Below are positions 39,077 to 50,613 of a DNA stretch of 64,000 bases, piece after piece (position 1 is the first letter of the stretch; each line of letters starts with the position of its first letter). Under the pieces are notes generated by a model that was not told the DNA's origin, did not search any database, and saw nothing but the letters and a program-made list of their open reading frames with translations. The position numbers were made by a program, and so were the translations under genes. Source of the stretch: Amylostereum areolatum (taxonomy: Eukaryota; Basidiomycota; Agaricomycetes; Russulales; Stereaceae); contig SAXG01000036.1 in the NCBI GenBank assembly GCA_012932865.1, positions 124,001-188,000 of the forward strand. The letters run 5' to 3'.

Positions 39077-40004
39077 GTTATCGCCCCATTATCGCCTCTT
39101 CTGAATCTTTACTGTGTTTGAGTGCCCCACGTTCATCTCTTCTAGCCTCTTGCGACAAGATTTCATTCAAGGATTTTAGGTACTATACCCAACTTAAACT
39201 CATCGACCATACTGACGTTATCTCTCTATGATCTCAGTTTATCCACCGAGCATCACAGAACGGAACATGCCTAGATCAGTTGTATCTGACGTCACAGACA
39301 AATCAGCCAGCGCGTCCGCGTGAGTCCAACACCCGGCCCGCTACACCACACGACTCACGGACAATGGCGTCGCCGCAGACGAGTTGTGCAGGGGATAGTC
39401 AGGGATAGTCAGAATCACAGAGGAGGAGGTTATATGGGATGACGAAGGCGTCGAGTACTGGTCCTTGCGCGCCGGATCGAGTGGGAAACCGTCTGGATCC
39501 GACACTATAGGTGTTCCGGGTGTTCGTACTTCGTAGTGTCCGCTAGCAAATCGCCATTCTTCGTCAATCGCCCTTTTTCGTCAATGCACATTCATCGACA
39601 AGGACAACTTATCAAGATATGTCAACGCGAATGGGGTGACGTGACGTGAAATTTTGCACTTGTACAAAAGGCACTATGTAAGTGATATCAACAGAAGAGG
39701 ATACAGGTAAGTAGGTGATACAAGGACAGAGAGAACAGAAGAGATCGGCTGTGAGAATAGCGACAAAATACTTAGAGCAAGTGGAGGCCGCTCTGCCTCC
39801 AACGCCCCGGAAACATCGCCAAGATCGAGATAAACAGGACCTTCGCTGTAACGTCGACTCGAAAGCACCGAAAGTTTCCTGCAGGGTATACATTTTAGAT
39901 CGGGGTGAGCCGAAGGCCAGGAAAGGACGACACACATCATAATTTAGTGGGGCACCGGCATCCCATCAGCACCAAACCCGTCAAATGGAGAGCGAGAGCA
40001 TATG
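39077..40004. other. Intergenic, no gene recognised
   Basis: Contains a small direct repeat GGGATAGTCA twice near 39395-39415. Nothing else supported. Confidence 0.45.
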
Positions 40005-40640
40005 CTACCAGAACGAATGGTGAGGCAGTCGAGAAAAGGTGAAGGGACGTTTTGCGGAAAGAGGGAGTACGGGAAAGGGCGGGATGGGCACATGGTCGGA
40101 GTGTAGATACCCCGCAGGAGCTCTCGCCTGTCTTGGGCTTGAGAGACAGTGGCAGGATCGCGGTGAGATGAGGGGCGCGGGGTTGTCGCGACGAAATAGC
40201 GAGCACGGCCGCCGTCGGGGATGATGAGGGCCTGAGATCGATGCTTCACTATCAGTGTCATACTCCGAATCCGAGTCCGAATCGGAGGGGATGAAGGGAC
40301 ACGGGTCGTCGCGTAGGTCGTATTTGGGGACTGGCGGTGTCGGAAGAGGGTCGTAGATGTATCCCCGTGAACGGGTGGGAGGAGGTTGTGGCGGCATGGG
40401 GGGTTGTGGCGAGGCATACAAGTAGCGATGAAATGTTGTGTATCCTGCACAAGTGTTCCAGCACCACGTTGTCCCGAAGCTGGTGGGGTGGTGGGGGATG
40501 GCCCAGGGAAGGTGCGCCATGCTTGTGTTGGAAGATGGGAGCGTATGTGAGATTGGTCTGAGCGTTCGGGCCTTTATAGCCCACGTAAGAGGGGAGGGGA
40601 AGGATTGGGAGAGCTGTGCGTGGTCGTGAAAAGGTGTCAA
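40005..40640 (-). CDS. Possible Pro/Ser-rich hypothetical protein
   Basis: A 211-codon minus-strand frame beginning MTPFHDHAQLSQSFPSP. It has a proline-rich middle (PQPPMPPQPPPTRSRGYIYD) and an acidic serine stretch (SDSDSDSEYDTDSEAS). No domain. Composition may be coding but could equally be chance in a GC-rich region. Confidence 0.25.
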   Translation of the reverse strand: MTPFHDHAQLSQSFPSPLTWAIKARTLRPISHTLPSSNTSMAHLPWAIPHHPTSFGTTWCWNTCAGYTTFHRYLYASPQPPMPPQPPPTRSRGYIYDPLPTPPVPKYDLRDDPCPFIPSDSDSDSEYDTDSEASISGPHHPRRRPCSLFRRDNPAPLISPRSCHCLSSPRQARAPAGYLHSDHVPIPPFPVLPLSAKRPFTFSRLPHHSFW

Positions 40641-41156
40641 TCCTAGAACAAGCCGGGGGCGATGACGGAAGCCTTGTCAGAGTTGTCACCGAGTACATAC
40701 GCTTTGACGATATTCAGCTCCGCATCCGCAGGTTACAAGGCTTGAATCAGCCGAATGCAGAAAAGAGGATCGCACGACGACGGACCTGCCCGCTACGGAT
40801 CCAGCTTCAACCTTCAAGAGCCTTCAGCGTTAGCTTCGACATTCATCCTGCGCTTTGTCGAATGTGACGTCCCTGCGTGACAGGGGAGGTGAGAGTCATA
40901 GTTTTCGGATTATCAGATCCCGGCGGGGGTGTGGAAACGACAGCGGGTCACAAAGGACCTGTAGAAGAGAAGGCGAGGGACAACTTGAAGCTTGAAGCTT
41001 GATGGGTGGTTGGAAGAACTTGGGACTAGTTGGGACTCGGGGACTCGGGACTCGGGAGGACGGCCAGTTGAGACGGAGTCTGTTTCCCCGCCTAGCGTGG
41101 ATTATCAGATAACCTCCATCTGAACTTCGGCCCCCATCATCATCAACGGCGACAGG

Positions 41157-43544
41157 ATGGGCTCAGACCACACCCACGACCATGACCACGACCACCACGA
41201 CCTCACCATTCTCTACGCAACCGAGACCGGCACTGCCCAAGAGGTCGCCGACCGGATCGCCCGACACTGTCGACACATCCGACTTCGTTGCCGCGTTTTC
41301 GACGTCGAATCCTATCCCTCAGTACGCGTCCCCCCCCTCTCGAACCCGCTACGTGATTCCTAAACTCAACGGCCACGCAGGAAAGCATCGTTCTCGAAAA
41401 CCTTGTCGTGTTCGTCGTCGCGACAGCAGGGTCCGGCAAGGAGCCACGGACGATGAGCCCGCTCTGGAACATGCTCCTTCGCGCCGATCTCACCCACGAC
41501 TTCTTCGAGGACCTCCATTTCGCGGTCTTTGGCCTCGGAGACTCGGCCTACGACAGATTCTGCTGGCCCGCGAAGAAGCTGTGTCGGCGGTTGGAAGGCC
41601 TGGGCGCCACGGAGATCTGTCCAAGAGGAGAGGGCGACACACAACATCCGCTTGGGTACGTCCATGCCGTTTTGTACGACAATATCTCCGAGAGAGGCCT
41701 GCGCCGATGCTCTCTGTCATCCCGCATGTGACAATCTCACTCTCCTATTGCCTTTTCCTCGTCTCCTCCATGCGGTGGATAAGTGCTGACGATCGCCTAG
41801 GACAGATGGCGCACTCGACCCGTGGATCGAATCTCTCACGGATAGAATGCTCCAGTTCAACCCACTCCCACCGGGTGTCTCCAAGCCGCCCTACGGCGCT
41901 CTGCATGCTCCCCGTGTGCACCTGTCCCCCGCCAACCAAGACGACCTCGCCAGTTCGACCGACCCCCTGTCCACGGCCGAAGGCTACCACACATTCGAAC
42001 TCAAGTGCAACTCCCGCATCACGGCTTCTGACTGGTACCAAGACGTCCGACATTTTGAGTTCCGTTGCGACGATCTTATCCAGTACGTGTGCCATCCGCT
42101 TAACCTCTGTGTAGCTCACCTCTTCGCTCCTAGGTATGTCCCCGGGGATGTGGCTGTGATTCATCCTGAAGCCGACCCATCCGATGTGGAGGCATTCTTG
42201 AAGACAGCTGGATGGACAGATGTCGCGGACGATCCTCTGCGAATAACTCACACACTCTCAGGTGCTTCCCTTCTATCCTTTTTCGTCAACTGTCGCCAAC
42301 CTTTCCACAGACCAGAGCCTGCCGGAGTTCATCCCCACCACCACCACCCTCCGCATCATCTTCACACGCTACCTCGACTTCAGCGCCGTCCCAAAGCGCC
42401 CCTTCTACCGCATCCTGCGGCACTTCGCGTCAGACGACCGTGAACGTGAAAAACTTGACGAGTTCGTCTCCCCCGAAGGAGCGGTCAGTCTTCGAGCCCG
42501 TCTTTCCGCAGCTTCCAGTTCTGATTAGGCTGGGTTTTAGGAAGACCTGTATGACTACTGCCAACGCGTCCGCCGCACCATCCGCGAAGTCCTTGAAGAA
42601 TTCCGGAGCGTCAAGGTACCCAAGGAGCACATATTCGACGTGTTTCCCCCGCTTCGGCCGCGCGAGTTCTCGATCGCAAGTTCCGTCAAGGTGCGTTGTC
42701 CCTCCTTTCGACCCGGTCCGTCGCCTCGCTGAACTAGCCGCCTTCGTCGTCCAAAGCGTCACCCGCACGAAGTTCATCTCTGCGTCGCCATCGTGGATTA
42801 TCGCACCAAGCTCAAAGCGCCTCGGCGAGGGGTGTGCACGCGATATCTTGTCGGATTGACTCCCGGTTCGTCGTTCCCGCTTCTTTGACTTCCTCATCTA
42901 ATATCCAACGCATAGGTGTCACTCTGCGGATCGGGCTTAAAAAGGGTGTGATCGTTCTACCCAAGGATCCCACAATACCCGTCATTTGCATCGGCCCTGG
43001 GACAGGGATCGCCCCCATGCGCGCGCTTATTCAAGAGCGCATCCACGCAGGCTCACATGGTGCGTTGTTTTCGCAACTCTTTCTCTGGTTTCAAGCGATG
43101 TTAACCACAATCCCCTCGCAGAAAATACCCTCTACTTCGGCTGCCGCGCAGCCTTCAAAGACGAGCACTATGCCTCGGAGTGGCAGGCCCACGTCGACGA
43201 GCAGGCCCTCACGTACCGTGTCGCACGTTCGAGGGACGGGCCAGAGGGCGTGCGGCGGACGTATGTCCAGCATCTGCTCGAGGAGGACGCGGAGAGGCTG
43301 TGGACACTCCTCGACTCCCAGGATGCCCGTGTGTACATTTCCGGGTACGTGCATCCTGCCCTTTTCTACCTCACCCAACCCTGACAATGCCTGCGGCAGG
43401 TCCTCGAATAAGATGCCTGCGGCCGTCCGACGCGCGCTGGCCCGTGCCGCGGAGACGGCGGGCGGTGTGAACGAGACCATCGCTCTGGAATATGTTGCGC
43501 GGATGGAGAGGGAGGGACGTTTGTTTGAGGAGTGCTGGAGCTAG
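41157..43544 (+). CDS. TAH18: NADPH-dependent diflavin oxidoreductase (Tah18/NDOR1)
   Basis: Cytosolic FAD/FMN reductase that passes electrons from NADPH to Dre2 in cytosolic Fe-S cluster assembly. Starts MGSDHTHDHDHDHHDLTILY. Flavodoxin domain: TILYATETGTAQEVADRI, then FVVATAGSGKEPRTMSPLWN and FAVFGLGDSAYDRFCWPAKK. FAD-binding part: DVRHFEFRCDDL, YVPGDVAVIHPEA, RPFYRILRHFASDD, and PREFSIASS matching RxYS. NADPH part: GVCTRYL, CIGPGTGIAPMRALIQER, LYFGCRAAFKDEHY with VYISG and a terminal FEECWS. About ten short introns are needed; domain order and lengths match the family. Only the His/Asp-rich N-terminus is unusual. Looks intact. Stop at TAG 43542-43544. Confidence 0.9.
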
Positions 43545-44147
43545 ATCGTCTGCGACGAGAGTAGAAAACCAAAACTAACAGCGTACCCGGAAATGTATAC
43601 ACAGGCATTCTGGGAGTCAAACAGTGTCCATGCCCTCTCCGCGTCCTCCTCTAGTAGCAGACGTTGGACTGCATATGTCTTCCGGATACCGTCTGGCCCG
43701 CCGCTGACGCTCACGTCTCGCCAGAGTTTTTGTCCGGTCGCCGCATCGCCCTCGCCCCTTTCGTTCCACGCCTACCCTCCGATGCCCCGTTCCTTCAGCT
43801 CGCCTGCGACCGTTATCATTCCCGCCGAAAATATTTACATACCCCACACGCGTACACGCTTTTGTACCGCATCCACCCCATACAGTCATTGCTCGTTTGA
43901 CTCTTTCCGTTTTTCCCGTGTAACGATCTCGTTCTCGCTCGAGCCGCATACGCCTCTTCGGGTAGTCTCTCGTACTACTCACCGCGTCACCCACGCCTCT
44001 TCCATCACGTTTAACGATTCGAAAATCGAAACTAAGCGGAAAGCCTGAGAGTGGAGAAGAGTGACGTCAAACACGAACATACAGCAACGTCGTCCATTCC
44101 GACGCCTACTTACTTTCTTCGCTCCTCATCGGCGATCGCTGTCAACC
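43545..44147. other. Intergenic between TAH18 and the Crinkler-like gene
   Basis: A 151-codon frame (43593-44048) lacks any motif. I see nothing supported here. Confidence 0.4.
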
Positions 44148-46379
44148 ATGCTCCCATCGCCTTCAACCACGTATTGCAGAGTCTATGTCTTCGATGAAGA
44201 TCCCAACCAGAAACCTTTGTTACTACTTCCGATAAACCCCAGTGACCTCATCGACAAGCTCCACGCCTTCATCTGTTTGCATTGCCTACCTCACGAGAGC
44301 ATGGGGGTACTACAAATAACACGCCTCCACTGGTACGTCGTGAGTACTCGTCCAGTACTGGCACACCGTCGGTTACACTGACATGAGGACCCCAGCCTAT
44401 CGCAGGAGTCAAAATCCCTCTTTCACCGCTCGCAGGGCTACACGAGCGCGTGGCGAACATAGACATCTTCCGCTTAGTGACAGGACTCGAGACCTTCCAA
44501 GACATCAAGGAGAGGTGGGGGTCAAAAGACGAATTAGACATCCTTGTGCGCGGTGAGTACATGCTTCTTACTTTCTTTTTGCTTACCGTGTTAACGCCTG
44601 CGTGCTCTTAGTCGGCGAAAAGATAGTGCCAGTGGCTCCTCTTAGCTCGTGTGAAAAACGTAAAGCCACATCCTATATCATGTTGTGTATGACCGTATTC
44701 ATGATTACGGCGTCACAAAACAGCTGAGTGCTGTCAGCAAGGCCCTGAAGGCCTCCTCGCCCTCAGATCTGTGCACGTCGGGGCACACGTTCAAGACGGA
44801 TCAAAACGAGTACCCTATGTTCATTGGACGTCCAGGGAGGTTAACTGGCCCCCCCGTGTACCTCTACCATCCAATTCTCGCTCGCCTCAAACACGCGATT
44901 GACAACTACGACTCCCGAGATATGAGGGGCGAGGCGGAGCTTCTCGAGGACACGCATGAGTTTTTCGTTCAATCCCAGAAGACACATTCAACGAAGAAAC
45001 TCCGGATGAATTTCCTGCATCTCGCGCGGCTGCTCAACGTAAACATCCATTCCGATTGCAAGGTCGAGGGTGGCCAAACAGAGCTTGATGGTGGCGTGCT
45101 TGCTGTAGCCGACGCGATGGTCGACTCGGACGGTTCATCGGACGCTAAAGAAAACATCCCCCAGGTAGCAGACACCCTTCCCTCCGGAACATGCGTGACG
45201 ACCATCGTTCAATATAAGGACGGGTTCATCGGCGGAGACCCATCGATCCGGGGGTTCGCCAGTGCGCGGCGAATTATGGTGCAGGAACATGTGGGACCTT
45301 GTCCTCGTCGTTTAACGATACTTTCTAATGGGTATCCGTGTAGTATGGTCTCGTACGGGATGCATGCTGCTGCCCGATGCTCATCGTTACCGTCGCGGAC
45401 TCAAGCATCCGCGTCATGGCGGCCATCCTGACCGAGGAGTTCATCGGCGAGCCCCTCAGCGACTGGATCGACCTCAGCGGGAGCTCCACGGAGGAGGCGC
45501 GCGTCGTCCGCGTCGCGGCCCTTTTCAAAGCGCTCCGTCGAGCGATCCGCGACCTGACGGACTTCTACCACGCCGTCAAGGGACAACCCTTAGGTTATAA
45601 AGACCCCCGCCGATTTTTCCCCCAGCCTCATCCACTTATTCTATCCGACGTCGGCGGCGTATCCACCCTCGAGCGCGACCTCACGTATGGCCCACGGATC
45701 CGGAAGCATATACTGCATCCCATCTGGTACGGCACCCTCTCTGTAGGAACGGAAAAACGCGCGGTCGTCATCAAGTTCACTCGGCGCTACGGAGAAGCTG
45801 CGCATACCCTGCTCGCCGCCATAGGACTGGCACCCAAGCTGCATCACCACATACCACTTGAGAGCGGCTAGTGCATGGTTGTTATAGACAGAGTCGACGG
45901 CGAGCATCCTAGCAACGGCACTGTTGGATGAGGACAGCTTGCACGACGTCCAGCTTGCACTGAAACCCCCGCACTCGAATGGCTACGTCTACGGTGATCT
46001 GCGGCGTCCCAACGTCATGCTATTGCGCCGGGCCCTTCCGACTTCTTGCGTTCCCGTGGAAGGTGCGCGCGGTGTGGCCATGCTGATCGACTTCGACTGG
46101 GTGGCGCAGGAAGGGGACAAGGACAGCTGCTATCCTGCCGTGCTGAACGATTTGGGCGCGATCCAGTGGGCGAAGGGTGTCGTGCGATCTGGTGCTATGC
46201 GGAGAGACCATGACCTGGCCATGTTGGAGCAACTGATTGCCCCTTCCGCCAACGCGGCGAGCGCGTTCGCGTTGTCATCCGACACCTCTGAACGGCCCAT
46301 CGGAGGATCTCGCTGCGCTCGAATGTTCACATACAACGACGTGGAGGGAAGGATAAATGGTCCATGCTTGGTGCCATAG
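44148..46379 (+). pseudogene. Crinkler-type protein with kinase-like C-terminus, disrupted
   Basis: Crinkler (CRN) family proteins combine a ubiquitin-like N-terminal module with a C-terminal effector domain; in mushrooms a kinase-like domain is common. ATG 44148 begins a short exon (CRVYVFDEDPN...LPINPSDLIDKL) spliced through PIAGVKIPLSPLAGLH to ERWGSKDELDILVRV, the usual end of the CRN header. Next, PPVYLYHPILARL, GDPSIRGFASARR and, across an intron with a CTAAT branch site (about 45291-45343), DACCCPMLIVTVADSSIRVM. The kinase core shows GYVYGDLRRPNVML (catalytic loop) and AMLIDFDWVAQEGDKD. Between them a TAG (45869-45871) and a frame change near 45910 interrupt the protein, so I call it a pseudogene. 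Family call from memory of motifs. Confidence 0.6.
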
Positions 46380-46686
46380 GCTGTACGTGCATTACACGGT
46401 AATAGTGCCCACTGCCCTGTGAGCGTAGCTTCGACTGGGGCCGTCTTTGGACAAGTTCCACAAACGCGCAAGATAAGGCATGTGTATAGCATAGGAGTAA
46501 CAGTACACGACTATGTAATCTGCACGTATATCCGAGGACGACAGTCCAAGGCTTCTACAGAAGACGTGGGGTGTATGGTTATATAGCTACTATCGTAATT
46601 GTTACAACTCCGATAAGGTATCTCATTTTCCCTTACCTTATTCGGAAGGACGTCGCTAAACGACGGATTACGACTGTGCCCCAGTT

Positions 46687-46810
46687 TGTAACCGTCTCAA
46701 CGACGCGACCACGACAGTGCCACAGATTGTCACCGTCTCAACGGCATAGCCACGACGGTGCCGCAGATCGTCACCGTCTCAACGGCATAGCCACGACGGT
46801 GCCACAGTCT
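46687..46810. repeat. Three tandem copies of a 41-bp unit
   Basis: ACCGTCTCAACG starts at 46691, 46732 and 46773, each followed by a similar CACGAC(G/A)GTGCC(A/G)CAG. Copies two and three are nearly identical. Confidence 0.7.
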
Positions 46811-47099
46811 CGTCCCCGTAGATACTTGATACATCAGCAATATCACACTTTTTGTTGGGGTGTTGCTGACGGTTTCGGCTCTGTTGCCGGTGTTGGGGTG
46901 TTGATGGCAGTTGTCAGGCCCGGCCGAGTTTGGCAAACCCGGCAACTCCCCGCAATTCCGGGGCAATTCATCGATCACACTTCCCGGCATCAAATTTTGA
47001 TCAGAAGGGAAATTGAGCCGGCCCTAAACTGCTTTTGACCGTGAGACTTTCTCCTTTCTCATATTTCCCTGCCACGACACGTCTTTCCTTCCTTCTCAA

Positions 47100-47800
47100 C
47101 CACCACCATCCCTTCACCACCGCCGTCGCCACCATCGTCCCCCTCGCCACCATCGTCCCCCTCGCCATCGCCACCATCGTCCCCCTCGCCGCCTCGTCAC
47201 CGCCGCCGCCGCCGCCGCCGTTGCCACCCCGTCACCGCCGCCGTTGCCACCTCGTCACAGCCGCCATCGCCATCGTGTCACCGCCGCTGTCGCTGCCGCG
47301 TCACCGACGCTGTCGCCGCCGCGTCACTGCTGCCCTTGCCGCCTCGTCACTCCCGCCGTCACCACCTCATCACTCCCGCCCTCGCCGCCCCGTCACTCCC
47401 GCTCTCGCCGCCCCGTCACTCCCGCTCTCGCCATCTTCTCATTGTCGCCTTCACCGCCCCGTCACCGCCGCCCTGTCACCGCCACCTTCGCCGCCCCGTC
47501 ACCGCCGCCTTCGCCGCCCCGTCACCGCCGTCGCCACCTCGTCACCGCCGCCCTTGTCATCGCGTCACTCCCGCCCTCGCCATCTCCTCACAGCCGCCCT
47601 CGCCGCCCCGTCACAGCCGCCGCCCTTGTCATCACATCACTCCCGCCGTCGCCACCTCGTCACTCCCGCTGTCACTCCCACCGTCACCACCTCGTCACTC
47701 CCGCCCTCGCCGCTCCGTCACCGCCGCTGTCGCCACCACCATGGCCAGCCTCGCCACCAGTGCTGTCGGCGCCTTGTCACCCCTGCCGTTGCCGCCTCAT
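47100..47800. repeat. GC-rich minisatellite, imperfect 15-24 bp units
   Basis: Runs of CCGCC(C/G)TCGCC(G/A)CC(C/T)CGTCAC with variations, e.g. near 47380-47430 three almost perfect copies. It forces long Pro/Ser/His frames on the plus strand that I do not regard as genes. It lies between the Crinkler pseudogene and element C. Confidence 0.7.
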
Positions 47801-48066
47801 CACCCTTGTTACATAGTCTTTTCATCATCATTATCGTACTTTTCCTTCTCTACTTTGTGTAGCCCATGTAGTATGTACCATTGATTAATAATGATATTGA
47901 TTTACCCATGAAAATGTTTGGATATGAGCAATATAAATTAAATATATGTATTGAAATGTGTTGTTGTCATGTACTTGAGCCTAAGTTGTACCCAAATGTA
48001 TGGTGAATTGGACACTAGTTGGCTCAACTCCATGACAGTTGTCCAACCAGACATGGCCTGGGAGAC

Positions 48067-48518
48067 TGTTGGGGTGTTGGGGTGTTTTGTGAGTTTTCGC
48101 GAGTTTTGAGTGTTGGACAACTCCGAAACAGGCTCAAACAAGCCCAAACAAAATGGCTGATGTACAACTGTCGCTCAATGTACATATGTTTACTCGACCT
48201 CCTTTCTTATAAAAGGAGGCTCAACGAACGAGCTATTCCCCAGCTCATTCTCTTTGTAAATACAGGACTGTTCTAAATAGAACCTCCTCTTAAAGCTATT
48301 AAAGAGAACCCAAAGTAACTAAGTCGAAAGCTCACCTAAGTCTTCCGTGAAGACTTACTGCTTCGCTTATCGACCTCCACCTTCGCATAACCGAGACGTC
48401 TGGATCACCTGATCCCACTTCTCACACGCACGAGTACTGTAGCCTGAGCCGCTTGTCACGTGATAAGGACCGTCCTTAACACTAGAACGAGCTCTCCTCT
48501 ACACTAGCTCACCCTACA
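48067..48518 (+). repeat. 5' LTR of element C
   Basis: 452 bp from TGTTGGGGTGTT to CACCCTACA. TATAAAAGG at 48208-48216 is a good TATA box. Confidence 0.7.
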
Positions 48519-48539
48519 GTTTGGCGCAGAGCGTCAAAC
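48519..48539 (+). promoter_or_regulatory. Primer-binding region of element C, forms a hairpin
   Basis: Directly after the LTR, GTTTGGCGC AGA GCGTCAAAC can fold into a 9-bp stem (one G-T pair) with a 3-base loop. TGGCGC near its start is compatible with a tRNA 3' CCA primer, but I cannot name the tRNA. Confidence 0.45.
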
Positions 48540-48551
48540 GAAACACCCACC

Positions 48552-49499
48552 ACGGAGTCAGCAGAACAACCCGCTGAAAAAAGACCATCAGATTTTGAGA
48601 TCCCTCAGCTCCAATCAAACTGCAGTCGAGACTTCCCCAACGGAAACGAAGATCATCGCTGGACATTTGACCCCTATCATCTCCTTTTTTACTACGATGG
48701 AGCCCTCATCGCGAAAGAAAGCAAAGGGACATACGTATATCAGTGGAACCCACCCATATACAGATACAACCTTCCCCCAGCAGCAGAATACTACAAGGAT
48801 AGATCCAAAAGAGAAAAAGAAGACGGAAGCTACGACAACTCACATTGGAAGCGCCCAGATTATTCAAGACCTCATATTGGGCCCCTCTCATCAGAAGAAC
48901 TCTGGAAACACCCGGACGCACAGAAAGTCGAAGAGAAGCCTTACACTGGGAATATTAAGGACTACTGGGAATTTGATCCAGATACCGACACAGCCAATAC
49001 AACAACCGAACCACAGAACCCTCAAACCGAACTTCAGCATCCTCAAGAACCCGCAACAACTACACCACCTCCAGAGGAAACCGCACCAGAACCTAAGAGA
49101 ACTATATCAAGCCCCCAAATTAAGTCCGATTCCGGAGGAAGTCGAGAATGCAGCCCATCGAGCGCAGCAGAAACGGAAGAACATACAGAGAACCCAACAA
49201 GATCCCCATCACCTGACGACATCTTCGGAACCACACAAGGAAGAAAAGGAAATCTATTCGGAAAACCCGAAAACATCACATCAATGGGAGACACCGCCAC
49301 CTCGATACCCAACCCCACCACCACACTTGGCAATGTCCCCCCTGGAGAGACTAATGTACCGTGCCAGACGCCTGCAACTCCAACACCAGCCGATCCCGCA
49401 AAACCGAGACATGAGACTCGATTCTCCCTAGGACTTGGCATGGTCGACCCAGTAGGATGGAGAACGCTATCACCACGATCACCATCGCTTTCCGACTGA
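48552..49499 (+). pseudogene. ORF1 of element C (non-ATG frame upstream of gag)
   Basis: The frame from ACG 48552 is open for 315 codons to TGA 49497-49499 and is in frame with gag. It begins TESAEQPAEKRPSDFEIP and contains DHRWTFDPYHLLFYYDGA, YVYQWNPPIYRYNLPPAAEY and a long Pro/Thr/Glu-rich tail. The YVY...YRYxL block resembles YVYSCPYVTYRYKL of ORF1 in element B. No in-frame Met occurs before residue 230, so the start may be lost. A competing ATG frame (48696 onward) exists but is not in frame with gag and is compositionally odd. Confidence 0.45.
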
Positions 49500-50613
49500 T
49501 CAGGCGATAATAAGAAAGGAAAAGGAGTTCAGGACTACGTCTTCGGAAGAGGAGCAACCGCAGATCTTCCGAAAGAATTGAAGCACCCACCAGGGAATTC
49601 CCCACCAGGAGGAACAGGAACAATCGGATCAAAACCCGAAGACAAGGATAAGGGATTCAAACTGAATGCACTAGGAGTATACGACGGAAGAGACCGGGCA
49701 AAGGCAGCAAAGTTCATAGAACAATGCGTACTTCGCTTCATAGCATTCCCCAACGCATATGCGGCCAACATGCGCAAAATAACATTCGTACTCTCGCATC
49801 TCACCGATGGACCTGCCCTCCACTGGGCGTCCCTTTTAATAAGCAAGATCGACAAGATATGAGATCGCGGTCTAGATCCAGAAGTATACCTTCCATGGAC
49901 GATGTTCCGCGACCACTTCTTAGAAACCTTTGGGGAAATAGACCCAGGAAGAGACGCTAGATTTAACATACTTTAACATACAGCGCCTGGAACAAGGCAC
50001 CATGGAAACCAAAGATTATATCACGATCTTCAGAGACTATGCCATGGAAGCCGGTTACAATCATAAAGCATTGATCGACCAATTCAAGAGAGGACTGCGC
50101 AACGATATCGTAGTCGAGATCCTCAAGAGAGATCACATCTCGAACGATATTGACGAATGGTATGAACTCGCATTGCGCATTGATAATAACTGGCGAGAAG
50201 CTCAAGCATTCCAACGGCATTATACAAGACCAATGAACCCGACGAGCGATCTCACACTCCTGTACAAGAAACCACAGACGTACGTTCCATTCCGAAGAGG
50301 AAACGGAAATAAAGGAAATGTTACCACCGCCAGAGTCGCTCAAACAGGAAACAACGGCCGAAACTTCAGACACCTTACCCCGCAAGAACGTACCGAACTC
50401 CAGAAATCAGGATCATGCTTCTACTGCCGGAAGCCAGGACACATCTCCAGGAACTGCCCAGAGAAACGTACCCAAACAACGATCAATGCACGAACAGCGA
50501 ATCTAACATCGGAAGAATCCCCGATTGATCAGATCACCAAACTTGTGAACAAGATGGACAGTGAAACATTCGCACGCACTGCCAACATGTTCAAAGACAA
50601 TCAGGGTTTTTGA
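49500..50613 (+). pseudogene. gag: Gag of element C, one stop and one 10-bp duplication
   Basis: Continues in frame from the ORF1 stop: GVQDYVFGRGATADLPKELK, LNALGVYDGRDRAKAAKFIE, then TGA 49860-49862 (CGA expected), then a direct 10-bp duplication TTTAACATAC (49962-49971, 49972-49981) that shifts the frame. Removing one copy restores ARFNIQRLEQGTMETKDY. The rest has IFRDYAMEAGYNHKALIDQF and the CCHC knuckle CFYCRKPGHISRNC. Ends KDNQGF at TGA 50611-50613 in GGTTTTTGA, pol in -1 frame. Confidence 0.8.
50605..50613 (+). other. Putative -1 frameshift site gag/pol, element C
   Basis: GGTTTTTGA: gag GGT TTT TGA, pol TTT TTG AAT. Same arrangement as elements A and B. Confidence 0.55.

Noticed and set aside
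46687..47800. CRISPR-like array
   Set aside because: Tandem repeats without unique spacers, in eukaryotic DNA.
47035..47862. 275-codon open frame rich in Pro, Ser and His
   Set aside because: It is produced by the minisatellite; neighbouring frames are equally open and no domain exists.
48595..49431. 278-codon ATG-type frame in the leader of element C
   Set aside because: A different frame (48552-49499) is in phase with gag and shares a Tyr-rich block with ORF1 of element B. I treat this one as a shadow, with some doubt.
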